In this document: positions 1 through 5,164 of the stretch, piece after piece
How positions within the stretch are numbered: position 1 is the first letter of the stretch
Layout: each line of letters begins with the position of its first letter
Source of the DNA: Zymomonas sp.
Lineage (GTDB): Bacteria; Pseudomonadota; Alphaproteobacteria; Sphingomonadales; Sphingomonadaceae
Direction of reading: 5' to 3'
NCBI GenBank assembly: GCA_027489105.1
Contig: JAIYAJ010000241.1
Location: 1 to 5,164 of the forward strand
Length of the DNA stretch: 5,164 nt
Program-made: the position numbers and the translations under genes
The notes under the pieces: generated by a model
Told to the model about the DNA's origin: nothing
The model's input: only the letters and a program-made list of their open reading frames with translations
The model's database searches: none

Positions 1-675
1 CAGCCGCCGCGAACGGCGGGCGACGGCGACCGCATCGACGAGCAGGGGAAAATTCTTCTGGGGCCGCAGCCGGCCTATGCCGAGGACGACAGGCACGTCC
101 TCGTCGAACCAGGGGTGCGGCGCGGGCACCGAAGCCATGTCGAGCGCATGATCGACGTCGACCCCGCTCGCCACCGTCACCGCGTGGCCGCTCTCGACCG
201 CGCGCCCCAGCACCGGGACGTTGCCCAGCGCGGCGCCGACCAGCGCGATGCGGTCGGCATCGTCGACCAGCCGCTGCATCCAGTGCATCCGCAAAGCCCC
301 GCGCAGACCGTCGCCCCGGCGCACCTCGTTGCTGATGCGATAGATTCGGCGGATATGGTCGATGCCGCGACAGGCGAGATGCGGCGTCGCATGGCCGAGA
401 TTGCCCATCGACAGCAGCACGCCGCCCGGCTGTTCGCGCAGCCAGCGTCGCAGCGGAAAGGCGGCGGTGACGCGCGAGGCCGCCGGGCTCGGCGCCGGCT
501 TCATCACGGCCACCCGATAGCGCCCGATGTCGGCGGCCTCGCGAAAAAAGCCTTCCGCATGCCCCGCCACCAGCGTCGTCGGATGGTGGTCGACGCAATG
601 ATCGGCGAGCATCAGCGCATCGCGGACCACCCCGCTCGACCGGAAATCGTGAATATAGATGTAGATATGATCCAT
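1..675 (-). CDS. GT4-type glycosyltransferase, N-terminal part (C-terminus beyond window)
   Basis: Reading the minus strand from an ATG at 675-673 gives 225 codons open to the window edge, with no stop. The start MDHIYIYIHDFRSSG followed by GVVRDALMLAD (residues 15-25) resembles the N-terminal acceptor-side Rossmann domain of GT4 enzymes. Residues 168-175 (VASGVDVD) match the usual 'NGVD' linker. Residues 199-212 (GIGRLRPQKNFPLL) match the hallmark opening of the C-terminal nucleotide-sugar-binding domain. Family knowledge: these retaining GT-B enzymes transfer a sugar from a nucleotide-sugar donor, usually at the cytoplasmic face, in surface polysaccharide or glycolipid synthesis. About 225 of a typical 350-400 residues are present; the donor-binding E-x7-E region is missing. 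A weak GAGG lies 3 bases before the ATG. It is transcribed away from the ATP-grasp gene at 737, suggesting a shared locus. Family is confident; donor and acceptor are unknown. Confidence 0.88.
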   Translation of the reverse strand, partial: MDHIYIYIHDFRSSGVVRDALMLADHCVDHHPTTLVAGHAEGFFREAADIGRYRVAVMKPAPSPAASRVTAAFPLRRWLREQPGGVLLSMGNLGHATPHLACRGIDHIRRIYRISNEVRRGDGLRGALRMHWMQRLVDDADRIALVGAALGNVPVLGRAVESGHAVTVASGVDVDHALDMASVPAPHPWFDEDVPVVLGIGRLRPQKNFPLLVDAVAVARRSRRL

Positions 676-736
676 ATGCCTCGGTCCGACCCGAAAGCGT
701 CATGCTAGCCGACATATATGACGGTCCCGCGAGACG
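676..736. promoter_or_regulatory. Short divergent intergenic region between glycosyltransferase and ATP-grasp gene
   Basis: These 61 bases separate two divergent start codons, so promoters for both directions should lie here or extend into the coding sequences. I see an AT-rich pocket at 713-720 (CATATATG, a perfect 8-bp palindrome) and a GCTAGC palindrome at 704-709. TATATG at 715-720 is a poor -10 candidate and no matching -35 is visible in either direction. The regulatory role is inferred from gene arrangement only. Confidence 0.3.
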
Positions 737-1897
737 ATGGAGCGCGGACGATCCATGGCGGGCTATGACCACATCTATTTCCTGAAAAAGGCCTGGCCGC
801 TCTATCCGGGTATCATCGAGCCCCGATCGGCCAGCGTCCTTCGCGACCATTATGCGCGTCGCCGTCGCCGACGCGGGCCTGTGCGGGCCGCCGCAGATGC
901 AATGATCGGTCTTGCCTTTCATGCCTGGATTCCGCTGCGCGCCGCCGCGGTCCAGCGCAAATTCGGCTTCGATGCGGCGTGGCGGCGACGGGCCATCGCC
1001 ATCGCCCGCAGGACCTTCGCCGATCCGAACGACATCGCACTGTTTCGCATCGATAGCGCCGATCAGCTGGACCATTATATCCGCCGCTTCGAGGATGCCG
1101 CCATCAACAAGCGCCTCAATCCGCTCGGCTGGACCGGGGATTGCGTGCTCGCCGACAAGCACCGCTTTGCCGAGCGGTGCGCCGCGAGCGGCCTTCCCTG
1201 CCCGCCGACGGTGGCGCTGGTTGAGAAGGGCCGCGCCGAAGTGCGGATCGATCCCGCCGATCGGCCGATGATCGCGAAGCCGATCCGGGGCGAAGGCGGC
1301 GACGGCGTGCGCATGCTGGGCCCCGTCGCGGATCGGAAGGCCCTGCTGGCAAGGCTGCAGGGCATGAGCGAAGATCTGATCGTGCAACCGCTCATTACGG
1401 TCCATCCTGCGCTGGCCGACATTGCGCTGGGCGCTCTGCCGACCGTACGCATCGTCACGATGCTCGACGAGCAGGGCCGGCCCGAAGTGGTCAGCGCGAC
1501 CTTCCGCTGCGCCTCCGACCCCAAGGCGCGCGTCGACAATATGAAGGCCGGGGGACTGATCGTCCCGGTCGATCTGGAAGAAGGCCGGCTCGGGCTCGGC
1601 TGCTTCGGCTATGGCGGCGGCGATCATGACCGCCACCCTGCCTCCGGCGCGCCGATCGAGGGGCAAAGGCTTCCCGACTGGGATGAAATGCGCGCCCTCG
1701 CCACACGCGCGCATCGCGAGGCCTTCGTCGATTATGTCGTCATAGGCTGGGACATAGCCCCGTCGCGCGAAGGCCCGGTCCTGATCGAAGGCAATGGCAA
1801 GCCCGGCGTGCTGATGCCGCAGCGCGCGGCGCGGCAGGGCCTGGGGACCGGGCGCTATGGCGCCCTGCTCGCCCATCATCTCGCCATCAAAGCGTAG
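737..1897 (+). CDS. Sugar-transfer-associated ATP-grasp protein (PF14397-like)
   Basis: This is a 386-residue soluble ATP-grasp protein. Motifs in order: NPLGWTGDCVLADKHRF (128-144), with the early ATP-contacting lysine K141; IAKPIRGEGGDGV (179-191), with the second lysine K181 and the glycine-rich loop; VQPLITVHP (216-224) and LPTVRIVT (234-241), typical of the sugar-transfer-associated ATP-grasp family; and WDIA (338-341) plus LIEGN (349-353), where E351 and N353 should bind Mg. All catalytic ATP-grasp elements look intact. From memory, that family is predicted to act in cell-surface polysaccharide synthesis by ligating a carboxylate to an amine or similar nucleophile; the substrate is unknown. 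An arginine run (41-46) precedes a hydrophobic stretch (51-72). The start is uncertain: ATG 737 has only a weak purine stretch (GAGA) close upstream, and ATG 755 (MAGYDHIYF) has GGA at 746-748 with 6-base spacing. It is probably the first gene of the plus-strand group. Confidence 0.85.
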   Translation: MERGRSMAGYDHIYFLKKAWPLYPGIIEPRSASVLRDHYARRRRRRGPVRAAADAMIGLAFHAWIPLRAAAVQRKFGFDAAWRRRAIAIARRTFADPNDIALFRIDSADQLDHYIRRFEDAAINKRLNPLGWTGDCVLADKHRFAERCAASGLPCPPTVALVEKGRAEVRIDPADRPMIAKPIRGEGGDGVRMLGPVADRKALLARLQGMSEDLIVQPLITVHPALADIALGALPTVRIVTMLDEQGRPEVVSATFRCASDPKARVDNMKAGGLIVPVDLEEGRLGLGCFGYGGGDHDRHPASGAPIEGQRLPDWDEMRALATRAHREAFVDYVVIGWDIAPSREGPVLIEGNGKPGVLMPQRAARQGLGTGRYGALLAHHLAIKA

Positions 1898-2008
1898 CGT
1901 CGCCGTAACGCCAGCGCCCTTGGGACGTCATAGGCGCGGACTATTTTGGCCCGGCCCGACCGAACCCGCCGGAGATCGTCTCCGCGCACGGCAGGGCCGG
2001 AGACCGGA
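1898..2008 (+). promoter_or_regulatory. Gap before the Ddl-like gene with a candidate promoter
   Basis: This 111-base gap separates the two ATP-grasp genes. A possible sigma70-like promoter is TTGGGA (1920-1925), 16 bases, TATTTT (1942-1947), with four of six matches in each box. A 6-bp stem, CGGAGA-TCG-TCTCCG at 1970-1984, has no T-run after it, so it is not a standard terminator. A TTG at 1946 could extend the downstream frame by 21 residues, but it lacks a good ribosome binding site. The two genes may share a transcript or the second may have its own promoter; the sequence does not decide. Confidence 0.25.
1999..2002 (+). promoter_or_regulatory. Ribosome binding site fixing the start of the Ddl-like gene
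   Basis: GGAG lies 6 bases before the ATG at 2009. This spacing is near ideal and favours ATG 2009 over the TTG at 1946, which would add an arginine- and proline-rich, non-conserved-looking extension. Confidence 0.7.
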
Positions 2009-3037
2009 ATGACTCGTATCGCGGCACCGAGCGCGCTTCCCGCATCGGCGAAACGCGCGCTCAGCATCCTTCTGATCGCCAGGCATGTCCATTGGGAAGG
2101 GGGGCTTCACCCCAGCGACGGCACCCACGCAACCTATCATCGCGAGATGCGCGCGACGCTGGAGGAGATCGGGGTCAATCTGCGCCTCGCCGACAGCTAT
2201 CAGGCGCTGTTCGAGGAGCCCGACGCCGATTTCGTCTTTCCCCTGCTCAACCGGGGCGGCTTCCTGAATTCGGAGATGCTGCTGCCGATCCTGTGCGAGC
2301 GTCACCGGATTCCGTATCTGGGCGCCAGCCCGATCCTGCGCGGCCTGTCCGACGACAAGCATCTGTCCAAGCGCATGGCGGTCGCGCGTGGCCTGCCCAC
2401 CGCACCCTGGGCGATCTTCCGGCGCGGCGCGGTCGTCGATCTCTCGACGGTGCCGCCTGCGCGCAAATGGGTCGTCAAGCCCAATGCGTCGTCGGCCAGC
2501 TGGGGCATCAGCGCCGCCGACGACCTCGCCGACATCGGTGCTGCGGTCGACCGGCTCCACCGCGAGGGCCATGACGTCATCGTCGAGCCCTTCATCCCCG
2601 GCCACGATATCGAGGTCAGCGTGATCACGCGCGAGGGCCGCCCCTTCCTCCTGCCGATGCAGATCGTCGAACAGGAGGACCCGCATTATCTGCGCACCTA
2701 TCTCGAAAAGCGGAACCTGATCGACGGGCAGGCCTATGAGATCCGCCCGCTCCACGACGCGGCGGTGATTGCCGAAGCCGAGCGCCAGTCGCTCGCGCTG
2801 ATGCAGGAGTTCATGCCGTTCGACTATGGCCGGTTCGAGTTCCGGCTCGACATCCGCACCGGCGAGGTCCGCTTCATGGAGGTTAACCTCAACTGCAACC
2901 TCTGGTCGCGCAAGACCATATCGATGGCGGCGCGGCAGATCGGCTGGAGCCATGCCGAGCTTATCGAGACGATCCTGACCGAGAGCCTCGCCCGGCATGG
3001 ACTGCTGCAGCAGGTGCCCCAGCGTGTTGCGGCCTGA
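2009..3037 (+). CDS. D-alanine-D-alanine ligase-like ATP-grasp enzyme
   Basis: A 342-residue protein with Ddl-type architecture: an N-terminal domain (19-108) with FPLLNRGGFLNSEMLLPILC (77-96) and IPYLGASP, then the ATP-grasp fold. Key elements are DDKHLSKRMAVARGLPTAPW (115-134, with K117), VVKPNASSASWGIS (155-168, with K157), IVEPFIPGHDIEVSVI (191-206), and FEFRLD then FMEVNLNCNL (289-298), where E291 and N293 should be Mg ligands. Ddl enzymes condense two D-alanines using ATP in the cytoplasm. Here the region after the Mg-binding Asn is NCNLWSRK rather than the classical LPG motif, so I infer a different acceptor, perhaps an amino acid or amino sugar in surface-glycan synthesis. The start is set by a GGAG at 1999-2002. 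The 3' end overlaps the next gene, suggesting translational coupling. An ordinary housekeeping Ddl is unlikely, since no mur or fts genes are near. Confidence 0.86.
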   Translation: MTRIAAPSALPASAKRALSILLIARHVHWEGGLHPSDGTHATYHREMRATLEEIGVNLRLADSYQALFEEPDADFVFPLLNRGGFLNSEMLLPILCERHRIPYLGASPILRGLSDDKHLSKRMAVARGLPTAPWAIFRRGAVVDLSTVPPARKWVVKPNASSASWGISAADDLADIGAAVDRLHREGHDVIVEPFIPGHDIEVSVITREGRPFLLPMQIVEQEDPHYLRTYLEKRNLIDGQAYEIRPLHDAAVIAEAERQSLALMQEFMPFDYGRFEFRLDIRTGEVRFMEVNLNCNLWSRKTISMAARQIGWSHAELIETILTESLARHGLLQQVPQRVAA

Positions 3038-3860
3038 GCCCGGCTACACCGCCGCGATCCTCGCCGCGCAGCGCCCCGGCATCGTCGATCCGCTGGCTGA
3101 GGCGCATGGCGTGTCGCACAAATGCGTGGTGCCGATCGAAGATGCGCCGCTGATCGCGCATGTCGTCGCGGCACTGCGGGCCTCTGCCGGCTGCCGCCGC
3201 ATCCTGATCGTGGTCGAACCCGCCATGTTCGCGCCACTGCGCGACCTGCTCGGCGACGGCTCCCCGGCGATCGACTTCGTCGCGGCAGCGGACAATCTCG
3301 CCGATAGCGTGCTGGTCGCAGCCGAAGCGGCGGACGGCATGATGATCGTCACCACGGCCGACAATGTCCTGCTCACGCCCGCTGCAGTCGACGCCGTGGT
3401 GCGCGACCTGCGGGCGGGTGCCGATGTGAGCGTTGCGCTCGCGACGCGCGAGAGCGTGCTGGCGGCTCATCCCGAGGGGCAGCGCCGCTTCTACCGGTTC
3501 AGCGACGTCGAGATATCGAACTGCAACCTCTACGGCTTCGGCGGACGCCGGGCTGTGGCCGCCGCCGAGAGCTTCCGCAGCGGCGGTCAGTTCGCCAAGA
3601 AGCCCTTGCGGCTGCTCGCGGCGGTCGGCGCCGCCAACGTCGCCCTGCTGCTGCTCCATCGCCTGTCGCTGGCCGCCGCTTTCGACCGGCTGTCCCGCCG
3701 CTTCGGACTGCGCATCGCGCCGCTGATCCTCGACGACGGATCGCATGCGATCGATGTCGACAATGAGCGGACCTACCGCGTCGCGGCGCTGCTGCTCCGG
3801 CAGCGCGGCCAGACGCCGCGCCGGATGATGGACCGCGTCGCCGAGATGCTGGCCGGCTGA
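3024..3860 (+). CDS. MobA-like NTP transferase (nucleotidyltransferase)
   Basis: A GT-A-fold nucleotidyltransferase of about 278 residues, numbered from a GTG at 3024. YTAAILAAQRPG (8-19) occupies the NTP-binding loop, GVSHKCVVPI (29-38) carries the conserved lysine K33, and APLIAHVVAAL (41-51) is the usual helix after it. NLADSVLVAAE and TTADNVLL (110-117, with D113) match the base-binding and first metal-binding positions. DVDNERTY (244-251) matches the second metal site. Family knowledge: such enzymes join an NMP to a phosphorylated sugar, alcohol or cofactor and release pyrophosphate. Residues 195-220 are unusually hydrophobic. The GTG has CAGG 9 bases upstream and gives a 14-bp overlap with the ligase gene. 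A TTG at 3027 is possible, and an ATG at 2997 would add a Cys-rich MDCCSRCPS that is just the ligase tail in another frame. Substrate unknown; an activated sugar or polyol for the neighbouring transferase is plausible. Confidence 0.82.
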   Translation: MLRPEPGYTAAILAAQRPGIVDPLAEAHGVSHKCVVPIEDAPLIAHVVAALRASAGCRRILIVVEPAMFAPLRDLLGDGSPAIDFVAAADNLADSVLVAAEAADGMMIVTTADNVLLTPAAVDAVVRDLRAGADVSVALATRESVLAAHPEGQRRFYRFSDVEISNCNLYGFGGRRAVAAAESFRSGGQFAKKPLRLLAAVGAANVALLLLHRLSLAAAFDRLSRRFGLRIAPLILDDGSHAIDVDNERTYRVAALLLRQRGQTPRRMMDRVAEMLAG

Positions 3861-3868
3861 GCCGTCAG
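3854..3868. other. Convergent gene ends sharing a small dyad
   Basis: The nucleotidyltransferase stop (TGA, 3858-3860) and the LysR gene stop (TCA on the plus strand, 3865-3867) are 4 bases apart. Together they form CTGA-GCCG-TCAG (3857-3868), overlapping an alternative CGGC-TGA-GCCG stem (3854-3864). The stems are only 4 bp with no T-run, so I do not call a terminator; transcripts from both sides may run into each other. Confidence 0.4.
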
Positions 3869-4740
3869 GCACCGATCCGCAGCAGCGCGGCGCGGTCGAA
3901 CAGAGCGCGGACGAGCGGATCGCGCTCCTGCCGGCGGATCGCGACCTGGAAGTCGATCGACCGGTCGAGGCCGGGCCACAGGCGGACGAGCGCGCCGCTG
4001 GCGAGCTGATCGGCAACCATCGGGCGCGGCACGAGGCTCAGCCCCGCCTCGGCCGCGACCAGGTCGATCAGCATGCGCGCATTGTTGCAGATGTGGATCA
4101 TCGGCCGGGCCACGCCCGACTCCTCCAGCGCCGACAGCGCGAGGCCATGGATGGGGGAATGGCGATGCAGCAGCCAGATGGGCAGCACTCCCGGGCAGGC
4201 CTCCGCCTGCCCCGCCACTGACGGAGCGGCGACCCAGACGAGGTCGACGCGGCCCACCGGCGCCGTCTCGACATTGGGCGTGGCGACCGGCCCGGCCACG
4301 AAGATCAGATCATTGGCCGCGCCCAGAAGCTTCTGCAGCATATTGTGCGAGAGATCGATATCGACCTCGAGCGAGGCTTGCGGAAAGTCGTCCTGCAAAG
4401 CTCTGAGGAAGGGCGGCAGCACGGTCGCCGCGACGATTTCGCCAGTACCGATCCTCACGATGCCGGCGGTTCCGGACAGGCGAGCGGAATGAAGCAGGAT
4501 GCGCTCGATCGAGGCCCAGAGCGGCTCGCATTCCTCGACCAGCTGGCGCCCCCGCGCGGTCAGCACCATGTTGCGCCCGGCGCGCTGGAACAGCTCGAAC
4601 CCGACCTGCCCCTCCAGCTCACGGACTCGTGCCGAGATGGCAGGCTGGGTGGTGTTGAGGCGATCGGCGGCAGCGGCGAAGGTGCCCAGCCGGCTGATCC
4701 ACAGCAGCGTTTCGAGGTGATAGAGCGAAATGCGCCTCAT
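3865..4740 (-). CDS. LysR-type transcriptional regulator
   Basis: A 291-residue regulator of standard LysR length. The N-terminal winged helix-turn-helix spans roughly residues 6-65: HLETLLWISRLGTFAAAADR, then LNTTQPAISARVRELE (28-43, recognition helix region), then FELFQRAGRNMVLTARG. A linker helix leads to the effector-binding domain, which begins near GIVRIGTGEI (about residue 93). No truncation is seen. The start is well constrained: an in-frame TAA lies four codons upstream (4752-4750), and MRRISLYHLETL fits the family. No clear Shine-Dalgarno is visible, so translation may be weak. The gene is divergent from the CoA-transferase gene at 4825 with 84 bp between, the classic arrangement in which a LysR protein controls its neighbour and itself. 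The likely target is therefore that operon, with an intermediate of its pathway as inducer (inference). It probably does not regulate the ATP-grasp group, which it only meets tail to tail. Confidence 0.95.
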   Translation of the reverse strand: MRRISLYHLETLLWISRLGTFAAAADRLNTTQPAISARVRELEGQVGFELFQRAGRNMVLTARGRQLVEECEPLWASIERILLHSARLSGTAGIVRIGTGEIVAATVLPPFLRALQDDFPQASLEVDIDLSHNMLQKLLGAANDLIFVAGPVATPNVETAPVGRVDLVWVAAPSVAGQAEACPGVLPIWLLHRHSPIHGLALSALEESGVARPMIHICNNARMLIDLVAAEAGLSLVPRPMVADQLASGALVRLWPGLDRSIDFQVAIRRQERDPLVRALFDRAALLRIGA

Positions 4741-4788
4741 AAGATCAGTTTATGGATATGATGAAAGAACAACAATTGGATTTTATGA
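4737..4788. promoter_or_regulatory. Candidate LysR operator with three CATAA half-sites
   Basis: CATAA at 4738-4742 and its inverse TTATG at 4750-4754 form a perfect 5-bp inverted repeat with a 7-base spacer, containing a T-N11-A (T4740 to A4752) as expected for LysR boxes. A third half-site, TTATG, lies at 4783-4787. The outer copies extend to a 10-bp inverted pair matching at nine positions: TCATAAGATC (4737-4746) and GATTTTATGA (4779-4788). The first site covers the regulator's own start codon, which fits autoregulation. Binding by the adjacent LysR protein is inferred. Confidence 0.5.
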
Positions 4789-4789
4789 T
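4761..4789 (+). promoter_or_regulatory. Candidate promoter of the CoA-transferase operon
   Basis: ATGAAA (4761-4766, four of six matches to TTGACA) is separated by 17 bases from TATGAT (4784-4789, five of six matches to TATAAT). Transcription would begin near 4796, about 30 bases before the GTG start. The weak -35 and good -10 fit an activator-dependent promoter, and the first CATAA dyad would be centred near -50. The -10 overlaps the third half-site. A second TATGAT at 4757-4762 has no reasonable -35. Confidence 0.45.
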
Positions 4790-4811
4790 TAAGCACGCCT
4801 AACCCAAGGGC

Positions 4812-4817
4812 AGGAGG
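4812..4817 (+). promoter_or_regulatory. Strong ribosome binding site of the CoA-transferase gene
   Basis: AGGAGG, fully complementary to the 16S rRNA tail core, stands 7 bases before the GTG at 4825. It decides that start despite the non-ATG codon. Confidence 0.85.
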
Positions 4818-4824
4818 TACTGCC

Positions 4825-5164
4825 GTGACCAAGATCTACGATAGCGCGCAAGCCGCGCTCGAAGGGCTTCTGTTCGACGGAATGACGATCTGCTCCGGGG
4901 GCTTCGGCCTGTGCGGAGTGCCGGACCGGCTGATCGATGCGATCCAGGCCTCCGGCGTCAAGAAGCTCGTCGTCGCTTCCAACAATGCGGGCATCGACGG
5001 CGAGGGGCTGGGCAAGCTGCTGCGCACGCGCCAGATCGCCAAGATGATCGCCTCCTATGTCGGCGAGAACAAGGAGTTCGAACGGCAATATCTGGCGGGC
5101 GAGCTGGAAGTCGAATTCTGTCCGCAAGGCACCCTCGCCGAACGGATGCGGGCCGGCGGCGCGG
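4825..5164 (+). CDS. scoA: Succinyl-CoA:3-ketoacid CoA-transferase subunit A, N-terminal part
   Basis: From the GTG at 4825 the frame is open to the window edge, giving 113 of roughly 230-240 residues. [10 protein letters not shown] (24-33) is the family I CoA-transferase signature (GGF-x3-G-x-P). [15 protein letters not shown] (52-66), [20 protein letters not shown] (77-96) and [14 protein letters not shown] (100-113) match the SCOT subunit A pattern closely. The enzyme moves CoA from succinyl-CoA to acetoacetate or a similar 3-oxoacid in the cytoplasm. The catalytic glutamate belongs to subunit B, expected just downstream outside the window. The SYVGEN/FERQYL block favours SCOT over 3-oxoadipate CoA-transferase (PcaI), but a related 3-oxoacid substrate cannot be excluded. 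It is divergent from, and probably controlled by, the LysR gene. Confidence 0.92.
   Translation, partial: MTKIYDSAQAALEGLLFDGMTICSGGFGLCGVPDRLIDAIQASGVKKLVVASNNAGIDGEGLGKLLRTRQIAKMIASYVGENKEFERQYLAGELEVEFCPQGTLAERMRAGGA

Noticed and set aside
664..671. GATATGAT word near the glycosyltransferase start also present near 4756-4762
   Set aside because: A short AT-rich word shared by two places, one of them inside coding sequence; chance is the simplest explanation.
115..708. Plus-strand 197-residue open frame opposite the glycosyltransferase
   Set aside because: It is rich in Arg, His, Asp and Ala with no recognisable motif, while the minus strand reads a clear GT4 protein through the same bases.
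1970..1984. Hairpin between the two ATP-grasp genes as a terminator
   Set aside because: The 6-bp stem has a 3-base loop but no following T-run, and short stems like this are common in GC-rich DNA.
1946..2008. N-terminal extension of the Ddl-like protein from a TTG
   Set aside because: The added 21 residues are Arg/Pro-rich and the TTG lacks a ribosome binding site, whereas ATG 2009 has one at ideal spacing.
1928..2998. Minus-strand 356-residue open frame opposite the Ddl-like gene
   Set aside because: Its Asp/Arg/Gln/Ala-rich, motif-free composition is typical of the antisense of a GC-rich gene; the plus strand has full ATP-grasp motifs and a good ribosome binding site.
2961..4016. Minus-strand 351-residue open frame opposite the nucleotidyltransferase and overlapping the LysR end
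   Set aside because: Low-complexity antisense composition, and it conflicts with two well-supported genes.
4345..4761. Plus-strand frames opposite the LysR gene
   Set aside because: No family motif, and they run against a complete LysR reading with a bounded start.
4789..5127. Minus-strand frame opposite the CoA-transferase
   Set aside because: The plus strand has the GGF signature and an AGGAGG site; the minus frame has no motif.
1..5164. CRISPR array, tRNA, insertion sequence or phage genes
   Set aside because: No regularly spaced repeats, tRNA-like folds, transposase motifs or terminal inverted repeats were seen.

Overview
The window is GC-rich (about two thirds G+C by eye) with dense protein-coding genes, very short intergenic gaps and no RNA genes or mobile elements that I can see. 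Base composition, codon use and the protein families suggest an alphaproteobacterium, most likely a sphingomonad (Sphingomonadales). That assignment is inference; nothing here fixes the genus.

Layout. (1) Bases 1-675, minus strand: the N-terminal 225 residues of a GT4-type glycosyltransferase whose C-terminus runs off the left edge. (2) A 61-bp divergent gap, then three plus-strand genes: an ATP-grasp protein of the sugar-transfer-associated type (737-1897), a D-Ala-D-Ala-ligase-like ATP-grasp enzyme (2009-3037), and a MobA-like nucleotidyltransferase (about 3024-3860) that overlaps the end of the gene before it. (3) A LysR-type regulator on the minus strand (3865-4740), meeting the nucleotidyltransferase tail to tail with 4 bp between the stop codons. 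(4) An AT-rich 84-bp divergent control region (4741-4824) with three CATAA half-sites, a candidate promoter and a near-perfect ribosome binding site. (5) Bases 4825-5164: the first 113 residues of subunit A of a succinyl-CoA:3-ketoacid-type CoA-transferase, running off the right edge.

Two functional units meet at about 3862. The left unit (glycosyltransferase, two unrelated ATP-grasp ligases, nucleotidyltransferase) looks like part of a pathway that builds or decorates a cell-surface glycan or glycolipid: the nucleotidyltransferase would activate a building block, the glycosyltransferase would transfer a sugar, and the ligases would form amide, peptide or ester-type acyl bonds. The chemistry is inferred from family membership and the substrates are unknown. 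The right unit is a classic divergent LysR regulator and metabolic target gene, acting in ketone-body or 3-oxoacid metabolism.

The most notable item is the pairing of two different ATP-grasp families with a nucleotidyltransferase that has a non-canonical nucleotide-binding loop. The Ddl-like ligase also has an altered substrate-end motif, so it is unlikely to be the housekeeping peptidoglycan enzyme.
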